Positions 6,654 through 14,686 of a stretch of DNA of 32,881 nt are shown piece by piece. The notes under the pieces were generated by a model that saw only the letters and a program-made list of their open reading frames with translations, was not told the origin of the DNA and searched no databases. A program made the position numbers and the translations under genes. This stretch comes from Burkholderiaceae bacterium (GTDB taxonomy: Bacteria; Pseudomonadota; Gammaproteobacteria; Burkholderiales; Burkholderiaceae_B), in the NCBI GenBank assembly GCA_017857895.1, contig JAFMCG010000011.1, positions 1 through 32,881 on the forward strand, given 5' to 3'. The number at the start of each line of letters is the position of its first letter. The first letter of the stretch is position 1.

Positions 6654-7313
6654 ATGATTGACCTGTACTACTGGACCACGCCGAACGGCCACAAGATCAC
6701 ACTCTTTCTTGAGGAAACAGGCCTGCCTTACAACATAAAAACCATCAACATCGCCAAAAACGAACAGTTTGCCCCTGATTTTTTGGCGATCTCCCCCAAT
6801 AACCGTATCCCTGCCATCGTTGATCATGCGCCAGTCGATGGCGGCGCACCAGTGTCGGTGTTTGAATCAGGTGCGATTTTGCTCTACCTGGCGGAAAAAA
6901 CGGGACAATTTATTCCCACGGACATGCGTCTGCGTTTACAGACACTAGAGTGGTTGTTCTGGCAGATGGGTGGTTTGGGTCCAATGGCAGGACAAAACCA
7001 CCACTTTTCGCAGTTTGCACCAGAAAAAATCCCTTATGCCATCACTCGATATGTGGATGAAACCGCGCGGCTCTACGGCGTACTCAACAAACGATTGGCT
7101 AACCAGCCATTTATCGTTGGTGATTATTCGATTGCTGACATGGCTTGCTTTCCTTGGATTGCAGCCTACGGCCGTCAACAACAAAACCTCGATGACTTTC
7201 CTCATTTAAAGCGTTGGTTTGAGTCGATTCACCAGCGTCCTGCCACGCAAAAAGCCTACCGCCTGAGCGAGGAGCTCAATCCGAATGCGCCAAAGTTACC
7301 CGCGCTGGCCTAA
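6654..7313 (+). CDS. yfcG: Nu-class glutathione S-transferase / disulfide-bond oxidoreductase (YfcG-like)
   Basis: A 219-residue GST that matches E. coli YfcG closely. The N-terminal thioredoxin-like domain begins MIDLYYWTTPNGHKITLFLEE, with the Thr9 and Asn11 typical of the Nu class in place of a catalytic Tyr/Ser/Cys. ISPNNRIPAIVDH and FESGAILLYLAEKTG provide glutathione-binding residues, and the helical domain carries LEWLFWQMGGLGPMAGQNHHF. Nu-class enzymes bind two glutathiones and show disulfide reductase and organic peroxidase activity. The cytosolic location and neighbours (glutathione peroxidase, photolyase, peroxiredoxin) support a thiol/peroxide stress role. The ribosome-binding site is weak (GGAAA). 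The last 29 nt overlap the start of the following gene. Confidence 0.93.
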   Translation: MIDLYYWTTPNGHKITLFLEETGLPYNIKTINIAKNEQFAPDFLAISPNNRIPAIVDHAPVDGGAPVSVFESGAILLYLAEKTGQFIPTDMRLRLQTLEWLFWQMGGLGPMAGQNHHFSQFAPEKIPYAITRYVDETARLYGVLNKRLANQPFIVGDYSIADMACFPWIAAYGRQQQNLDDFPHLKRWFESIHQRPATQKAYRLSEELNPNAPKLPALA

Positions 7314-8076
7314 ACCCATTAACCTTGTTTTCACGGGTGTGGTGTTTGGGGTGTTGGTTTTGTCAGCATCCGCATTTGCGAGCGGGCAAAGTGCGCCCGC
7401 TTTCAGCACCCAAGCAATCACGGTGCCCGTTGACCGCTGCGAAAACAATCACTGTGCTGAGCTGATTGTTCAAAGTGTTACTTTTGTGGGGCACGAGGCT
7501 TTTAACGCTTTTGTCGAGCAATCATTGGTGAGTATGGCCTGGCAAAACGAAGGTGGGGAGCAACCCTATCGAGGATTGGCAGGCCTAACAAACTATTTTC
7601 GGTCGTCCGCTAAGCCCGCAGAGCAACTTTCTCTTAAAACCACCGTACAACGACACTCACCCTCCTTGGTGGTTCTTCGCTTGAGTCAATATCGATTTGA
7701 GGGAGGCGCACACGGCGAATCTTCCAGCCAATACATCAATTGGTTACTGCCTCAAAACCGTGCCCTTTCACTGGAATCCATGTTGTTGCCTGGTGCAATG
7801 CCCAAATTTATTACGGCTTTGAAAAGTGCTCATGGGGCTTGGGTGGCGTCCCAAGCCAAAACCGGATCCATCGACGATATCGACGCTTTCATCGAGCAAT
7901 GGCCTTTTACGGCCTCGGACAATGCGGCCTTGATGCCTAATGGTTTAACCGTGATGTATCCACGCTATGCCATTGCACCTGGCTTTTTCGGAGAGCCAAG
8001 CCTGGTCATTCCGTACGCTGTGCTGGGCAGCATCATCAAGCCAGAAATACTCACGCAAGCCGCCTTGACGCACTGA
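7285..8076 (+). CDS. exported DUF3298/DUF4163-like protein
   Basis: A 263-residue protein with a signal peptide (hydrophobic VFTGVVFGVLVLSASAFA, cleavage near residue 32). The C-terminal half shows the DUF3298 pattern: R-F-E-G-G-A-H-G-E, a Trp/Leu-rich strand, then the late motif L-x-V-M-Y-P-R-Y-x-I-A-P-G-x-F-G followed by V-I-P-Y-x-x-L. In other proteins this domain forms the extracytoplasmic part of anti-sigma factors such as RsiV, or of lysozyme-binding and periplasmic proteins. No transmembrane anchor or sigma-binding domain is present here, so it is probably a soluble periplasmic protein of unknown function. The start lies inside the yfcG gene in another frame, but AGGAG 10 nt before the ATG supports it. 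It converges on the ankyrin gene with a 30-bp gap. Confidence 0.8.
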   Translation: MRQSYPRWPKPINLVFTGVVFGVLVLSASAFASGQSAPAFSTQAITVPVDRCENNHCAELIVQSVTFVGHEAFNAFVEQSLVSMAWQNEGGEQPYRGLAGLTNYFRSSAKPAEQLSLKTTVQRHSPSLVVLRLSQYRFEGGAHGESSSQYINWLLPQNRALSLESMLLPGAMPKFITALKSAHGAWVASQAKTGSIDDIDAFIEQWPFTASDNAALMPNGLTVMYPRYAIAPGFFGEPSLVIPYAVLGSIIKPEILTQAALTH

Positions 8077-8106
8077 GCCACCATTTTTTTGTTGTCAATT
8101 CTCCAG

Positions 8107-8802
8107 TCAGCGTTTTCGTATAATGGCTTCGAGGCTATCAGCCAGGCCGCTGTGTTTGGCGTTTCGCGCGGAGACAGCCGCATTTTCACCGTTGATATTG
8201 ACTGCAGACGGGTCAGCGCCGGCATCGAGTAATACTTGCACCACCGCGGTGGATCCCGAGGCAGCGGCCATCATGATGGGGCTTGTGCCATCGGGTGCTG
8301 GTGAATTTGGCATTGCACCTTGCGCCAGAAGGAACTTAACCATTTCCAGGTGGCCTTTTGAGGCAGCATAGTGCAGAGGTGTCCAGCCCAGCTGATTGAC
8401 CTCAGCGCCTCGTTTGATCAATTCCCGAGCCCTTGGCAAATCCCCCACCAGGCTGACATACATCAACGGCGTCTCTTTAAAGCTGTTCATGATGTTGATG
8501 TTGGTTTTGCGTTGCTTCATCACCAAATCAAACACATCCCAACTGTCGTCCCGAATCGCTTGCATGATGATGGGATTGCCCTTATCAGTGGTTGTATTGG
8601 GGTCCAAGCCACGCCGCAGCAATTGCTGAACATCAACAGTACGGTTATTTTTGACGTAAATCCACAGGTCATCGACAGATTGCGCTTGTGCCAATGGCAG
8701 CAAAAAAAACAGACCGCAAAGCACTAGTAATTTAACCATCAAATTGTTTAAAAACAGAAGCTTAGAATTTAAATCTAATGTCGATTCTGATTTAATTCTC
8801 AT
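8107..8802 (-). CDS. exported ankyrin-repeat protein
   Basis: A 231-residue protein with a hydrophobic signal segment (VKLLVLCGLFFLLPLAQAQ) and cleavage predicted at AQA-Q near residue 40, so it is periplasmic or outer-membrane associated. The mature part has about four to five ankyrin repeats; the clearest are G-W-T-P-L-H-Y-A-A-S-K-G-H-L-E-M-V-K-F-L-L-A-Q-G-A and D-G-T-S-P-I-M-M-A-A-A-S-G. Ankyrin repeats mediate protein-protein binding; the partner is unknown. The ATG at 8802 has AGGA 8 nt upstream, whereas an internal Met at 8739 gives a more typical signal peptide but no ribosome-binding site; 8802 is kept. It ends the mltG-tmk-holB-tatD cluster, 19 nt after tatD, as I recall for Burkholderiales. 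Confidence 0.86.
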   Translation of the reverse strand: MRIKSESTLDLNSKLLFLNNLMVKLLVLCGLFFLLPLAQAQSVDDLWIYVKNNRTVDVQQLLRRGLDPNTTTDKGNPIIMQAIRDDSWDVFDLVMKQRKTNINIMNSFKETPLMYVSLVGDLPRARELIKRGAEVNQLGWTPLHYAASKGHLEMVKFLLAQGAMPNSPAPDGTSPIMMAAASGSTAVVQVLLDAGADPSAVNINGENAAVSARNAKHSGLADSLEAIIRKR

Positions 8803-8821
8803 GTCAAGATTCCTGATGAGG

Positions 8822-9598
8822 TCATGCTTCTATCTTATTGAATAGTCGATAAAAGTTTTCTGTGGAGGCATCAGCCACTGCTTGAACTGAAATGCCACGT
8901 AACTCGGCAATTTTTTCTGCCACGTGAACCACCAGCGAAGGATCATTGCGTTTGCCGCGATAAGGCACAGGCGCCAAATACGGGGAGTCAGTCTCAATCA
9001 GCAGACGATCCAAAGGCACCTTGATTGCTGTTTCTTGCAGCTCAAGCGCATTTTTAAAGGTCACAATCCCAGAAAAGGAAATGTAGAAACCAAGTGCCAT
9101 GCTCGCCTGGGCCATCTCCCATGTTTCGGTAAAGCAATGCATGACACCCCCAACAGCGTGGGCTTGTTCCTCTTGCAAAATCTTAATGGTGTCTTCGCGA
9201 GCACTACGGGTGTGGATAATCAGCGGCAAGCCTGTTTGGCGAGCGGCGCGAATGTGAATCCTAAAGCGTTCACGCTGCCAATTCAGATCGCCTTCCAAAC
9301 GGTAGTAGTCTAGACCTGTTTCACCGATGGCAACAATTTTTTGGTGTTGGCTTCTTGAGATCAAATCGTCAACGGTGGGCTCAATTTCATCTTCATAATC
9401 GGGGTGTACGCCCACGGACCCCCAGAGTGTTGGCTCAGCCTCAACCATTTGCATCATTTGGGGCCAGTCTCTGAGGTTCACACTCACACACAGCGCACCG
9501 CTGACTTTGTTTTGAGCCATGCGCTGTGCGATAGCCGGGTAGTCACTCGCCAAATCAGGAAAGTTAACGTGACAGTGTGAATCGATAAAAACAGTCAT
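8822..9598 (-). CDS. TatD family metal-dependent hydrolase (YcfH-like)
   Basis: A 258-residue TIM-barrel amidohydrolase-superfamily protein, the family of E. coli TatD/YcfH, with metal-dependent DNase or deaminase-like activity. Metal ligands are visible: H8 and H10 in DSHCHVNF, E93 in GETGLDYYR, H129 in IIHTRSA, H154 in MHCFTE, and the Asp in ETDSPYLAPVPYRGKRN. No signal peptide, so it is cytosolic. Length is normal. It begins 5 nt after the holB stop, and the holB-tatD pairing is widespread in bacteria, which favours the YcfH subgroup over true TatD. The physiological substrate is not established for this subgroup. Confidence 0.93.
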   Translation of the reverse strand: MTVFIDSHCHVNFPDLASDYPAIAQRMAQNKVSGALCVSVNLRDWPQMMQMVEAEPTLWGSVGVHPDYEDEIEPTVDDLISRSQHQKIVAIGETGLDYYRLEGDLNWQRERFRIHIRAARQTGLPLIIHTRSAREDTIKILQEEQAHAVGGVMHCFTETWEMAQASMALGFYISFSGIVTFKNALELQETAIKVPLDRLLIETDSPYLAPVPYRGKRNDPSLVVHVAEKIAELRGISVQAVADASTENFYRLFNKIEA

Positions 9599-9603
9599 AA
9601 CGT

Positions 9604-10677
9604 TTAATCACAGAAGCGTTGTAGGCAAGCATGGGCAAACAGCTTGGCATTTAAGGGGTGTGTGGCCAGTGGCAACTGGCTGTTTAGCCAACTGGCCAGT
9701 GATGACCAATGTGTCAGTGGCGCTTGTTGTGCCCGTTGTCTGGTAACCGCGGACAGTTTTGGGTAGTAACGAACGGGTAGTCCTGCTCGCGCCAATGTCA
9801 AATCGACACCGAGCCGCTGAAAAACCGGCAACCATTGAATAGCCGCACTCTTCGCCAATTCATCAGCCAAGCCCCCAACTGCAAATCCACCACGATGGGG
9901 GTCTGATTTGGCCAAACCCGTCATGAGATCGTTGGCCCATGGCGGACACGGTGTTGCTTGTTGAAGCGACAGCGCAAGTGCACGCAAAGGCGCATGGCCG
10001 GCCGCGGCCAACCACTCACCCGCTTGGCCCTGCTCTAGGCCTTGTTGTGCCAACCAAGACAGGCTTTGACCTTCTGTCGGCATGGGTATTGTCAAGCGCT
10101 GACAGCGCGACAAAATGGTCGCAAGCAATCGGTCAGGTGCATCGGTAACCAGAAGAAACAGTGTCTCTGGTGACGGTTCTTCGAGCGCTTTGAGCAATGC
10201 GTTAGCAGCAATCGCATTCATGGCTTCGGCAGGATAAAGCACCACAATGCGCAGACCGCCCCGATGCGTGGCCCGATGGTACCAAGGCTCAAGGGCTCGG
10301 ATTTGATCGACCCTTAAATCTTCTGACAGTTTTTTCTTGGAGGTAGGTGACTCGTCAACGTTGGGTTCATCCACTGAGGCTTCTTCACTGGCAATCGCTG
10401 CCCCTTCGCGGGCAGCCAAAGCAGCGGGCCTGACATGCATCAAATCGGGGTGGTTGCCGACCGCGCTCCAGCGGCAAGCATCACATTCACCGCACGCAAA
10501 GTCTGGACTGCCTGGGGCGCGCCGTTCGCACAGCAAAGCGTGAGCCATACCCAAGGCAAATTCGCGTTTTCCGGTGCCGCTTAAGCCATGAATCAGCAGC
10601 GCATGAGGCAGACTTGCTTGCCTCTGAAGCCAATGCTGCGCAAATTGTGCTTGCCACGGCAAAAAACCCGCCACCAT
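9604..10677 (-). CDS. holB: DNA polymerase III subunit delta'
   Basis: The 357-residue clamp-loader subunit delta' of DNA polymerase III. It has an AAA+ N-domain with a P-loop-like GLSGTGKRE (31-39), a zinc module with Cys at about 50, 62, 65 and 68 (ending CGECDAC), the RVDQIR and ALLKALEEPS helices, and the SRCQ sensor/arginine-finger region. Between the zinc module and RVDQIR there is a Glu/Asp/Ser/Ala-rich insert of about 30 residues (EEASVDEPNVDESPTSKKK) that looks disordered. It is translated 3 nt after the tmk stop and 5 nt before tatD. The protein acts in the cytosolic replisome, loading the beta clamp. Confidence 0.93.
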   Translation of the reverse strand: MVAGFLPWQAQFAQHWLQRQASLPHALLIHGLSGTGKREFALGMAHALLCERRAPGSPDFACGECDACRWSAVGNHPDLMHVRPAALAAREGAAIASEEASVDEPNVDESPTSKKKLSEDLRVDQIRALEPWYHRATHRGGLRIVVLYPAEAMNAIAANALLKALEEPSPETLFLLVTDAPDRLLATILSRCQRLTIPMPTEGQSLSWLAQQGLEQGQAGEWLAAAGHAPLRALALSLQQATPCPPWANDLMTGLAKSDPHRGGFAVGGLADELAKSAAIQWLPVFQRLGVDLTLARAGLPVRYYPKLSAVTRQRAQQAPLTHWSSLASWLNSQLPLATHPLNAKLFAHACLQRFCD

Positions 10678-10680
10678 GGT

Positions 10681-11334
10681 CTAGCCCCTGCCTTTTGAAG
10701 CGCGCCTTAGAAGCGCGTCTAAGTCAGCGGCCAGCACTTCTCGAATGCGTTCAATCGATTGTGTACCATCGACCGTTAAAAATCGCTCTGGAGAGGCTTT
10801 GACGCACTGCATATAGCCTTCACGTGTTCGTTTAAAAAAATCGGCCTGCTCGCGTTCGAATCGGTCTGGTTCACGCGCAGCAGACAGTCTTTGCCGAGCC
10901 ACTTCAAGCGGCACATCAAACAGCCAAGTACGATTGGGCTCAAATCCAGGGTGTACCCACTGTGCCAGTTGGTTGATTCGGTCGCGACCTAAGGCACGCC
11001 CCGCGCCCTGATAGGCAAACGTGGCATCGGTAAATCGATCACAGACAACCCACTGGCCAGCGGCCAAGGCCGGTTCAATCACGGTGCGCAAATGTTCATT
11101 GCGTGCAGCGAACATCAACAGGGTTTCGGTTTCTAAGTGCATCGGTTCAGTCAGCAATAAATCACGCAACTGTTCACCAAGCGCGGTGCCACCGGGTTCG
11201 CGGGTCAAACACACCGTCACGCCTCGGTCACACAAATATTGTTTAGCCCATTGCACGTGCGTGCTTTTACCCGCGCCGTCTACCCCTTCAAAGGTTAAAA
11301 ACAAGCCAGGGTTTGTTTGGGTGGGTTCAGTCAT
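10681..11334 (-). CDS. tmk: thymidylate kinase
   Basis: A 217-residue dTMP kinase that makes dTDP from dTMP and ATP, the last specific step to dTTP. The P-loop GVDGAGKST (17-25), the TREPGGTALGEQLRDLLL substrate loop, DRFTDATFAYQGAGR and a LID region with Arg residues (REPDRFEREQADFF) are present. Length fits the family. Its ATG overlaps the mltG TGA as ATGA, and holB follows after 3 nt. The order mltG-tmk-holB-tatD is widely conserved in proteobacteria. Confidence 0.97.
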   Translation of the reverse strand: MTEPTQTNPGLFLTFEGVDGAGKSTHVQWAKQYLCDRGVTVCLTREPGGTALGEQLRDLLLTEPMHLETETLLMFAARNEHLRTVIEPALAAGQWVVCDRFTDATFAYQGAGRALGRDRINQLAQWVHPGFEPNRTWLFDVPLEVARQRLSAAREPDRFEREQADFFKRTREGYMQCVKASPERFLTVDGTQSIERIREVLAADLDALLRRASKGRG

Positions 11335-12347
11335 GGTTTTTTCAAAATATAGCGTCGCACGTTGCTGTTGTGTTCAGCCAGATTTTTGGCAAAAGCACTC
11401 GATCCATCGCCCCGTGCCACGAAGTAAAGATAATCGTGAGATTCGGGATTTAGCGCGGCTTGTAAGGAAGCCTGACTTGAACTTGCGATCGGGGTCGGTG
11501 GCAAACCACGTCGCGTGTAAGTGTTCCATGGTGTGTCGCGTTGCAAATCAGCTTTGCGAATACGACCCATGTATAAATCACCCATGCCGTAAATCACGGT
11601 GGGATCTGTTTGCAACGGCATACCAATGCGCAGGCGGTTGATGAACACACCAGCGACCCTCGCTCGCTCGTCGGCGCGGCCAGTTTCCTTTTCAACGATA
11701 GAGGCCAAGATCAGGGCTTCATGAGGGGTTTTGAGGGGCAAATCAGGGGCGCGCGCTCGCCAAGCTTGCGCTAGGATTTCTTCTTGCGCCACGAAGGCTC
11801 GCTTCAGAATCTCTGCGTCGGTTGTCCCCACCGCAAACACGTAAGTATCTGGGAACAGAAGGCCTTCAACGTGTTGGTGTTCCACCCCCAATCGGCTGGC
11901 GAGGGCCTTTTGATCACTGAACTCTTGGTCTGATAATGTTCGGTCAATGTCAGGGTGTTTGGCCACGGCTTGGACAATCTGTTTGACCGTCCACCCTTCT
12001 ATAAAAGCCACTTGCCGATGACTGACTTCGCCCCGAGCCATGCGTTGTAAAACATCAATGAGGCTGTCGCCTTGTGATACTTGGTAGCCGCCTGCCTTGA
12101 TGTCGCGATCCATTTCAGTCAAACGGGCTAACCAAACGAAAGCTTGTGGTGGCATGTCAACCCCAGCACTGACCAACTGCCTTGCGATTTGGTGCAGACC
12201 TGAACCGGCCGACACCCTAAAGTCAATGGTGGGCGTCTTCAAAACCAAGGGTTTATGAACCCATTGGTAGACGAACACACCCGCACCCGCAGCGCCGAGC
12301 ACGGCCAGCAAGATCAACCAAAGAAAAGTGTTTATTAACCATTTCAT
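11331..12347 (-). CDS. mltG: endolytic murein transglycosylase MltG
   Basis: A 338-residue YceG-like lytic transglycosylase that cuts nascent glycan strands and limits their length. An N-terminal membrane anchor (WLINTFLWLILLAVLGAAGAG, about 3-24) is followed by a LysM-like region and the catalytic domain, with EGLLFPDTY (161-169), ASIVEKETG (catalytic Glu at about 219) and GVFINRLRIGMPLQTDPTVIYG. It acts on the periplasmic face of the inner membrane. It is the first gene of the minus-strand run, so the promoter should lie in the 230-bp gap shared with ygfZ. Confidence 0.95.
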   Translation of the reverse strand: MKWLINTFLWLILLAVLGAAGAGVFVYQWVHKPLVLKTPTIDFRVSAGSGLHQIARQLVSAGVDMPPQAFVWLARLTEMDRDIKAGGYQVSQGDSLIDVLQRMARGEVSHRQVAFIEGWTVKQIVQAVAKHPDIDRTLSDQEFSDQKALASRLGVEHQHVEGLLFPDTYVFAVGTTDAEILKRAFVAQEEILAQAWRARAPDLPLKTPHEALILASIVEKETGRADERARVAGVFINRLRIGMPLQTDPTVIYGMGDLYMGRIRKADLQRDTPWNTYTRRGLPPTPIASSSQASLQAALNPESHDYLYFVARGDGSSAFAKNLAEHNSNVRRYILKKP

Positions 12348-12577
12348 TGGTTAGAAGTGTAATAGATACAAGTGCTCGCGTCTTGGCGTTCCCAATTGCT
12401 CGAGTCGGTGACATGAACATCGCTTGAGTGGCAAAAAAGCCCTATGACATTCCCTAGGAAATATTGCACAAGGCCTGCGCATTGATACCATGGTTGTTAT
12501 AAAGGGTGACGTGGTGACCCTTTGCAATTGACCAACGGCGTGGCCATGGTCATGGTGGCTAAAAATGGTGGCTTGTG
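12348..12577. promoter_or_regulatory. divergent intergenic region mltG/ygfZ with one hairpin
   Basis: This 230-bp gap separates the divergent mltG and ygfZ genes and should hold both promoters; I see no gene in it. A possible plus-strand promoter is TTGCAC with TACCAT 16 nt downstream, around 12463-12490. An inverted repeat, AAAGGGT (12501-12507) and ACCCTTT (12517-12523), flanks a 9-nt loop; no T-run follows, so it is an operator or leader-RNA hairpin candidate rather than a terminator. These site calls are weak. Confidence 0.35.
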
Positions 12578-13558
12578 ATGGTAAAAGCGATGATTTCTCA
12601 GTATGTTGGCTTGGACTTGGTCGTGTTCACTGCACATGGCGCCGATGCATTCGGCTTTCTGCAGTCCCAATTGACCCAAGATGTGGATCGCCTGAAATCA
12701 GGCAAAGCCGCTTTAGCGGGTTACTGCACGGCCCAAGGTCGATTGCTTGCCAATATGGTTTTAGCACCGACTACCGGCGAGCCCGATTCGGTCACTGGGA
12801 TTGTTCAACGTGAAATCTTACCCAATTTTTTGAAACGCTTGCGGATGTTTGTTTTGCGCAGCAAAGTCACGCTAGAGTCGACAACGCGACAAGTCAGCGG
12901 GATTGTTGTTGAGACGGCTAAGTTGGCGCGTGCCTCGCAAGCGCTCGGTTACACCCTGCCACAAGCCGTTTGGGATACGGTTAATAGTGATGACGGTATT
13001 TGGATTGCAGCGCCTAGCGCCGACATAACGTTGGCTAGGTTTTGGTGGGTGGCTGATGAATCGCAGGTAGCGGCTTTAAGCACGCGCCTTGGTGCGGACT
13101 TTGTCACCTTTGAGTCTGACGATGTGTGGGCGGTGCAGGATTTGCAGGCAGGTTTACCTTGGATTAACGACATGACGGTTGATCTGTTCATTCCCCAAAC
13201 CATCAACCTGGATTTAACCGAGGGCGTGAGTTTCACCAAGGGCTGCTATCCCGGTCAAGAGGTCGTTGCACGCGCCCATTATCGCGGCACTGTTAAGCGC
13301 CGCATGCAATTGGCGCATCTGGACGGCGCACTTTTGCCAATTAAACCGGGTGAGGATGTTTTTTGCCCGGCAGATGGACCTAATCCATGTGGTCGTGTGG
13401 TGAACGTGGGTTTCGATGGGGAAAAAACATGGTTGCTGTTTGAAGCGCCCATGAAGTTGACCCAAACTGACGAAAGCGGCGCTTTACGTGTTATCACCGC
13501 CGATGGCCCTAAGTTAGCGATAGCAGACTTGCCCTACCCGATCACCACTGAGCGTTAA
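12578..13558 (+). CDS. ygfZ: folate-binding protein YgfZ (GcvT-like, Fe-S maintenance)
   Basis: A 326-residue member of the YgfZ/IBA57 family, which uses tetrahydrofolate to help assemble or repair certain Fe-S enzymes. The diagnostic motif KGCYPGQEVVAR (about residue 219 onward), with its redox-relevant Cys, is present, followed by HYRGTVKRRM. The N-terminus has the D-A-F-G-F-L-Q-S-Q-L-T-Q-D pattern of the aminomethyltransferase fold. Cytosolic. Start choice is uncertain among GTG 12575, ATG 12578 and ATG 12590; a GGTGG stretch about 7 nt upstream slightly favours 12578. It converges on the next gene with only 3 nt between stops. Confidence 0.92.
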   Translation: MVKAMISQYVGLDLVVFTAHGADAFGFLQSQLTQDVDRLKSGKAALAGYCTAQGRLLANMVLAPTTGEPDSVTGIVQREILPNFLKRLRMFVLRSKVTLESTTRQVSGIVVETAKLARASQALGYTLPQAVWDTVNSDDGIWIAAPSADITLARFWWVADESQVAALSTRLGADFVTFESDDVWAVQDLQAGLPWINDMTVDLFIPQTINLDLTEGVSFTKGCYPGQEVVARAHYRGTVKRRMQLAHLDGALLPIKPGEDVFCPADGPNPCGRVVNVGFDGEKTWLLFEAPMKLTQTDESGALRVITADGPKLAIADLPYPITTER

Positions 13559-13561
13559 ATA

Positions 13562-14686
13562 CTAAACGCCAAGCCCGCTTAAAGGGTGGTTCGGGTCGTC
13601 AATGGCAACTTCAAAGTAAGGGGCATTCCACTGGCCCCTAGTTTCGGCTAGCGTCTTAGGCTTCCACTGTGGATTGCGATCTTTATCGATCAAAACGGCT
13701 CGAATACCCTCTTGAAAGTTGCCTTGCGCAGCGCACTCGATGGCCACACCCCACTCTAACTGAAACACTTGAGCCAGCGACAGTTGGCGTGCGCAGCGCC
13801 ACAGAATCCAAGCCAAACGGGCGGTGGCTGGGCACCCAGCCACAAACGTCTGGCCCGCACGCGCAAGCCAAGCGTCCTCATGGGTGGCTAGCGCAGCAAC
13901 CCGCTGGGCAATGCTTTCAAGTTCATAGCCTTCACAGGTGTGCTGAATCGTATCAAAGTGTTGCCGCAGTGGTCCTGGCACTAGGGCTGGGCTTGCCAAA
14001 GAGGTCAAAACATCAGTCATCGCTTGAAAGTCGTCGTAGCGCCCCAGCCACGTGTGTTGACTCACCATTTGCAAAAAAATGGGCCACTGGTCACGATTGA
14101 CTGCGTGGTCTGCCATGCCAGCGAAGATGGCGTCTGAGGCACCCAGTTGCGCCCCCGTTAGGCCAAGAAAAATGCCTGTGCGACCGGGCGCGCGCGCCAG
14201 TAGCCAAGAACCACCGACGTCTGGAAACAAGCCGATGCTGATTTCAGGCATTGCCAGTCGTGACGTCTCTGTGACCACGCGATGGCTCGCTCCGGCCATC
14301 AATCCCATGCCGCCACCCATGACGATGCCATCACCCCAGCACACGATTGGCTTTGGGTAAGTATGGATTGAGTAATCTAAGGCATATTCTTCAGCAAAAA
14401 ACTCACAAACAACGGTGTTCTCTTGAGCGGGTCTTCCTTGGTGTTCTTTCATGGCGTTGTAGAGGCCGTGCAGATCGCCGCCAGCACAAAATGCCTTTTC
14501 GCCAGCGCCCTTTAAAACCACCGCCACGATTTGCTCGTCGGTCACCCATTTTTCAAGCTGTTTATCCAAGAGCCGCGTCATTTCCAGTGACAAGCCATTG
14601 AGCGTTTTGGGGCGATTTAGCGTCGCAATACCGATGGCCTTTCCTGCTGCACAAGACACGGTCTCAAACAATACGCTGTCATCCAT
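13562..14686 (-). CDS. 3-hydroxyisobutyryl-CoA hydrolase-like (enoyl-CoA hydratase/isomerase family)
   Basis: A 374-residue crotonase-fold protein whose length and motifs fit 3-hydroxyisobutyryl-CoA hydrolase (HIBCH) rather than the roughly 260-residue hydratases. The oxyanion-hole segments are KAFCAGGDLHGLY and GDGIVMGGGMGLM. The catalytic acid region is MPEISIGLFPDVGGSWLLAR, and the C-terminus has the family's extra helical part with FQEGIRAVLIDKDRNPQW. HIBCH acts in valine breakdown, hydrolysing 3-hydroxyisobutyryl-CoA. The start is supported by GGAG 7 nt before the ATG and overlaps the rnfH 3' end by 8 nt. No other valine-catabolism gene is nearby, so the pathway assignment comes from family alone. 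Confidence 0.88.
   Translation of the reverse strand: MDDSVLFETVSCAAGKAIGIATLNRPKTLNGLSLEMTRLLDKQLEKWVTDEQIVAVVLKGAGEKAFCAGGDLHGLYNAMKEHQGRPAQENTVVCEFFAEEYALDYSIHTYPKPIVCWGDGIVMGGGMGLMAGASHRVVTETSRLAMPEISIGLFPDVGGSWLLARAPGRTGIFLGLTGAQLGASDAIFAGMADHAVNRDQWPIFLQMVSQHTWLGRYDDFQAMTDVLTSLASPALVPGPLRQHFDTIQHTCEGYELESIAQRVAALATHEDAWLARAGQTFVAGCPATARLAWILWRCARQLSLAQVFQLEWGVAIECAAQGNFQEGIRAVLIDKDRNPQWKPKTLAETRGQWNAPYFEVAIDDPNHPLSGLGV

Noticed and set aside
8080-8100. T-run as terminator between the DUF3298-like and ankyrin genes
   Set aside because: No stem precedes the T-run on the plus strand, so it does not form an intrinsic terminator.
11021-11641. Plus-strand ORF of 206 aa over tmk/mltG
   Set aside because: Antisense to two certain genes, without domain motifs.
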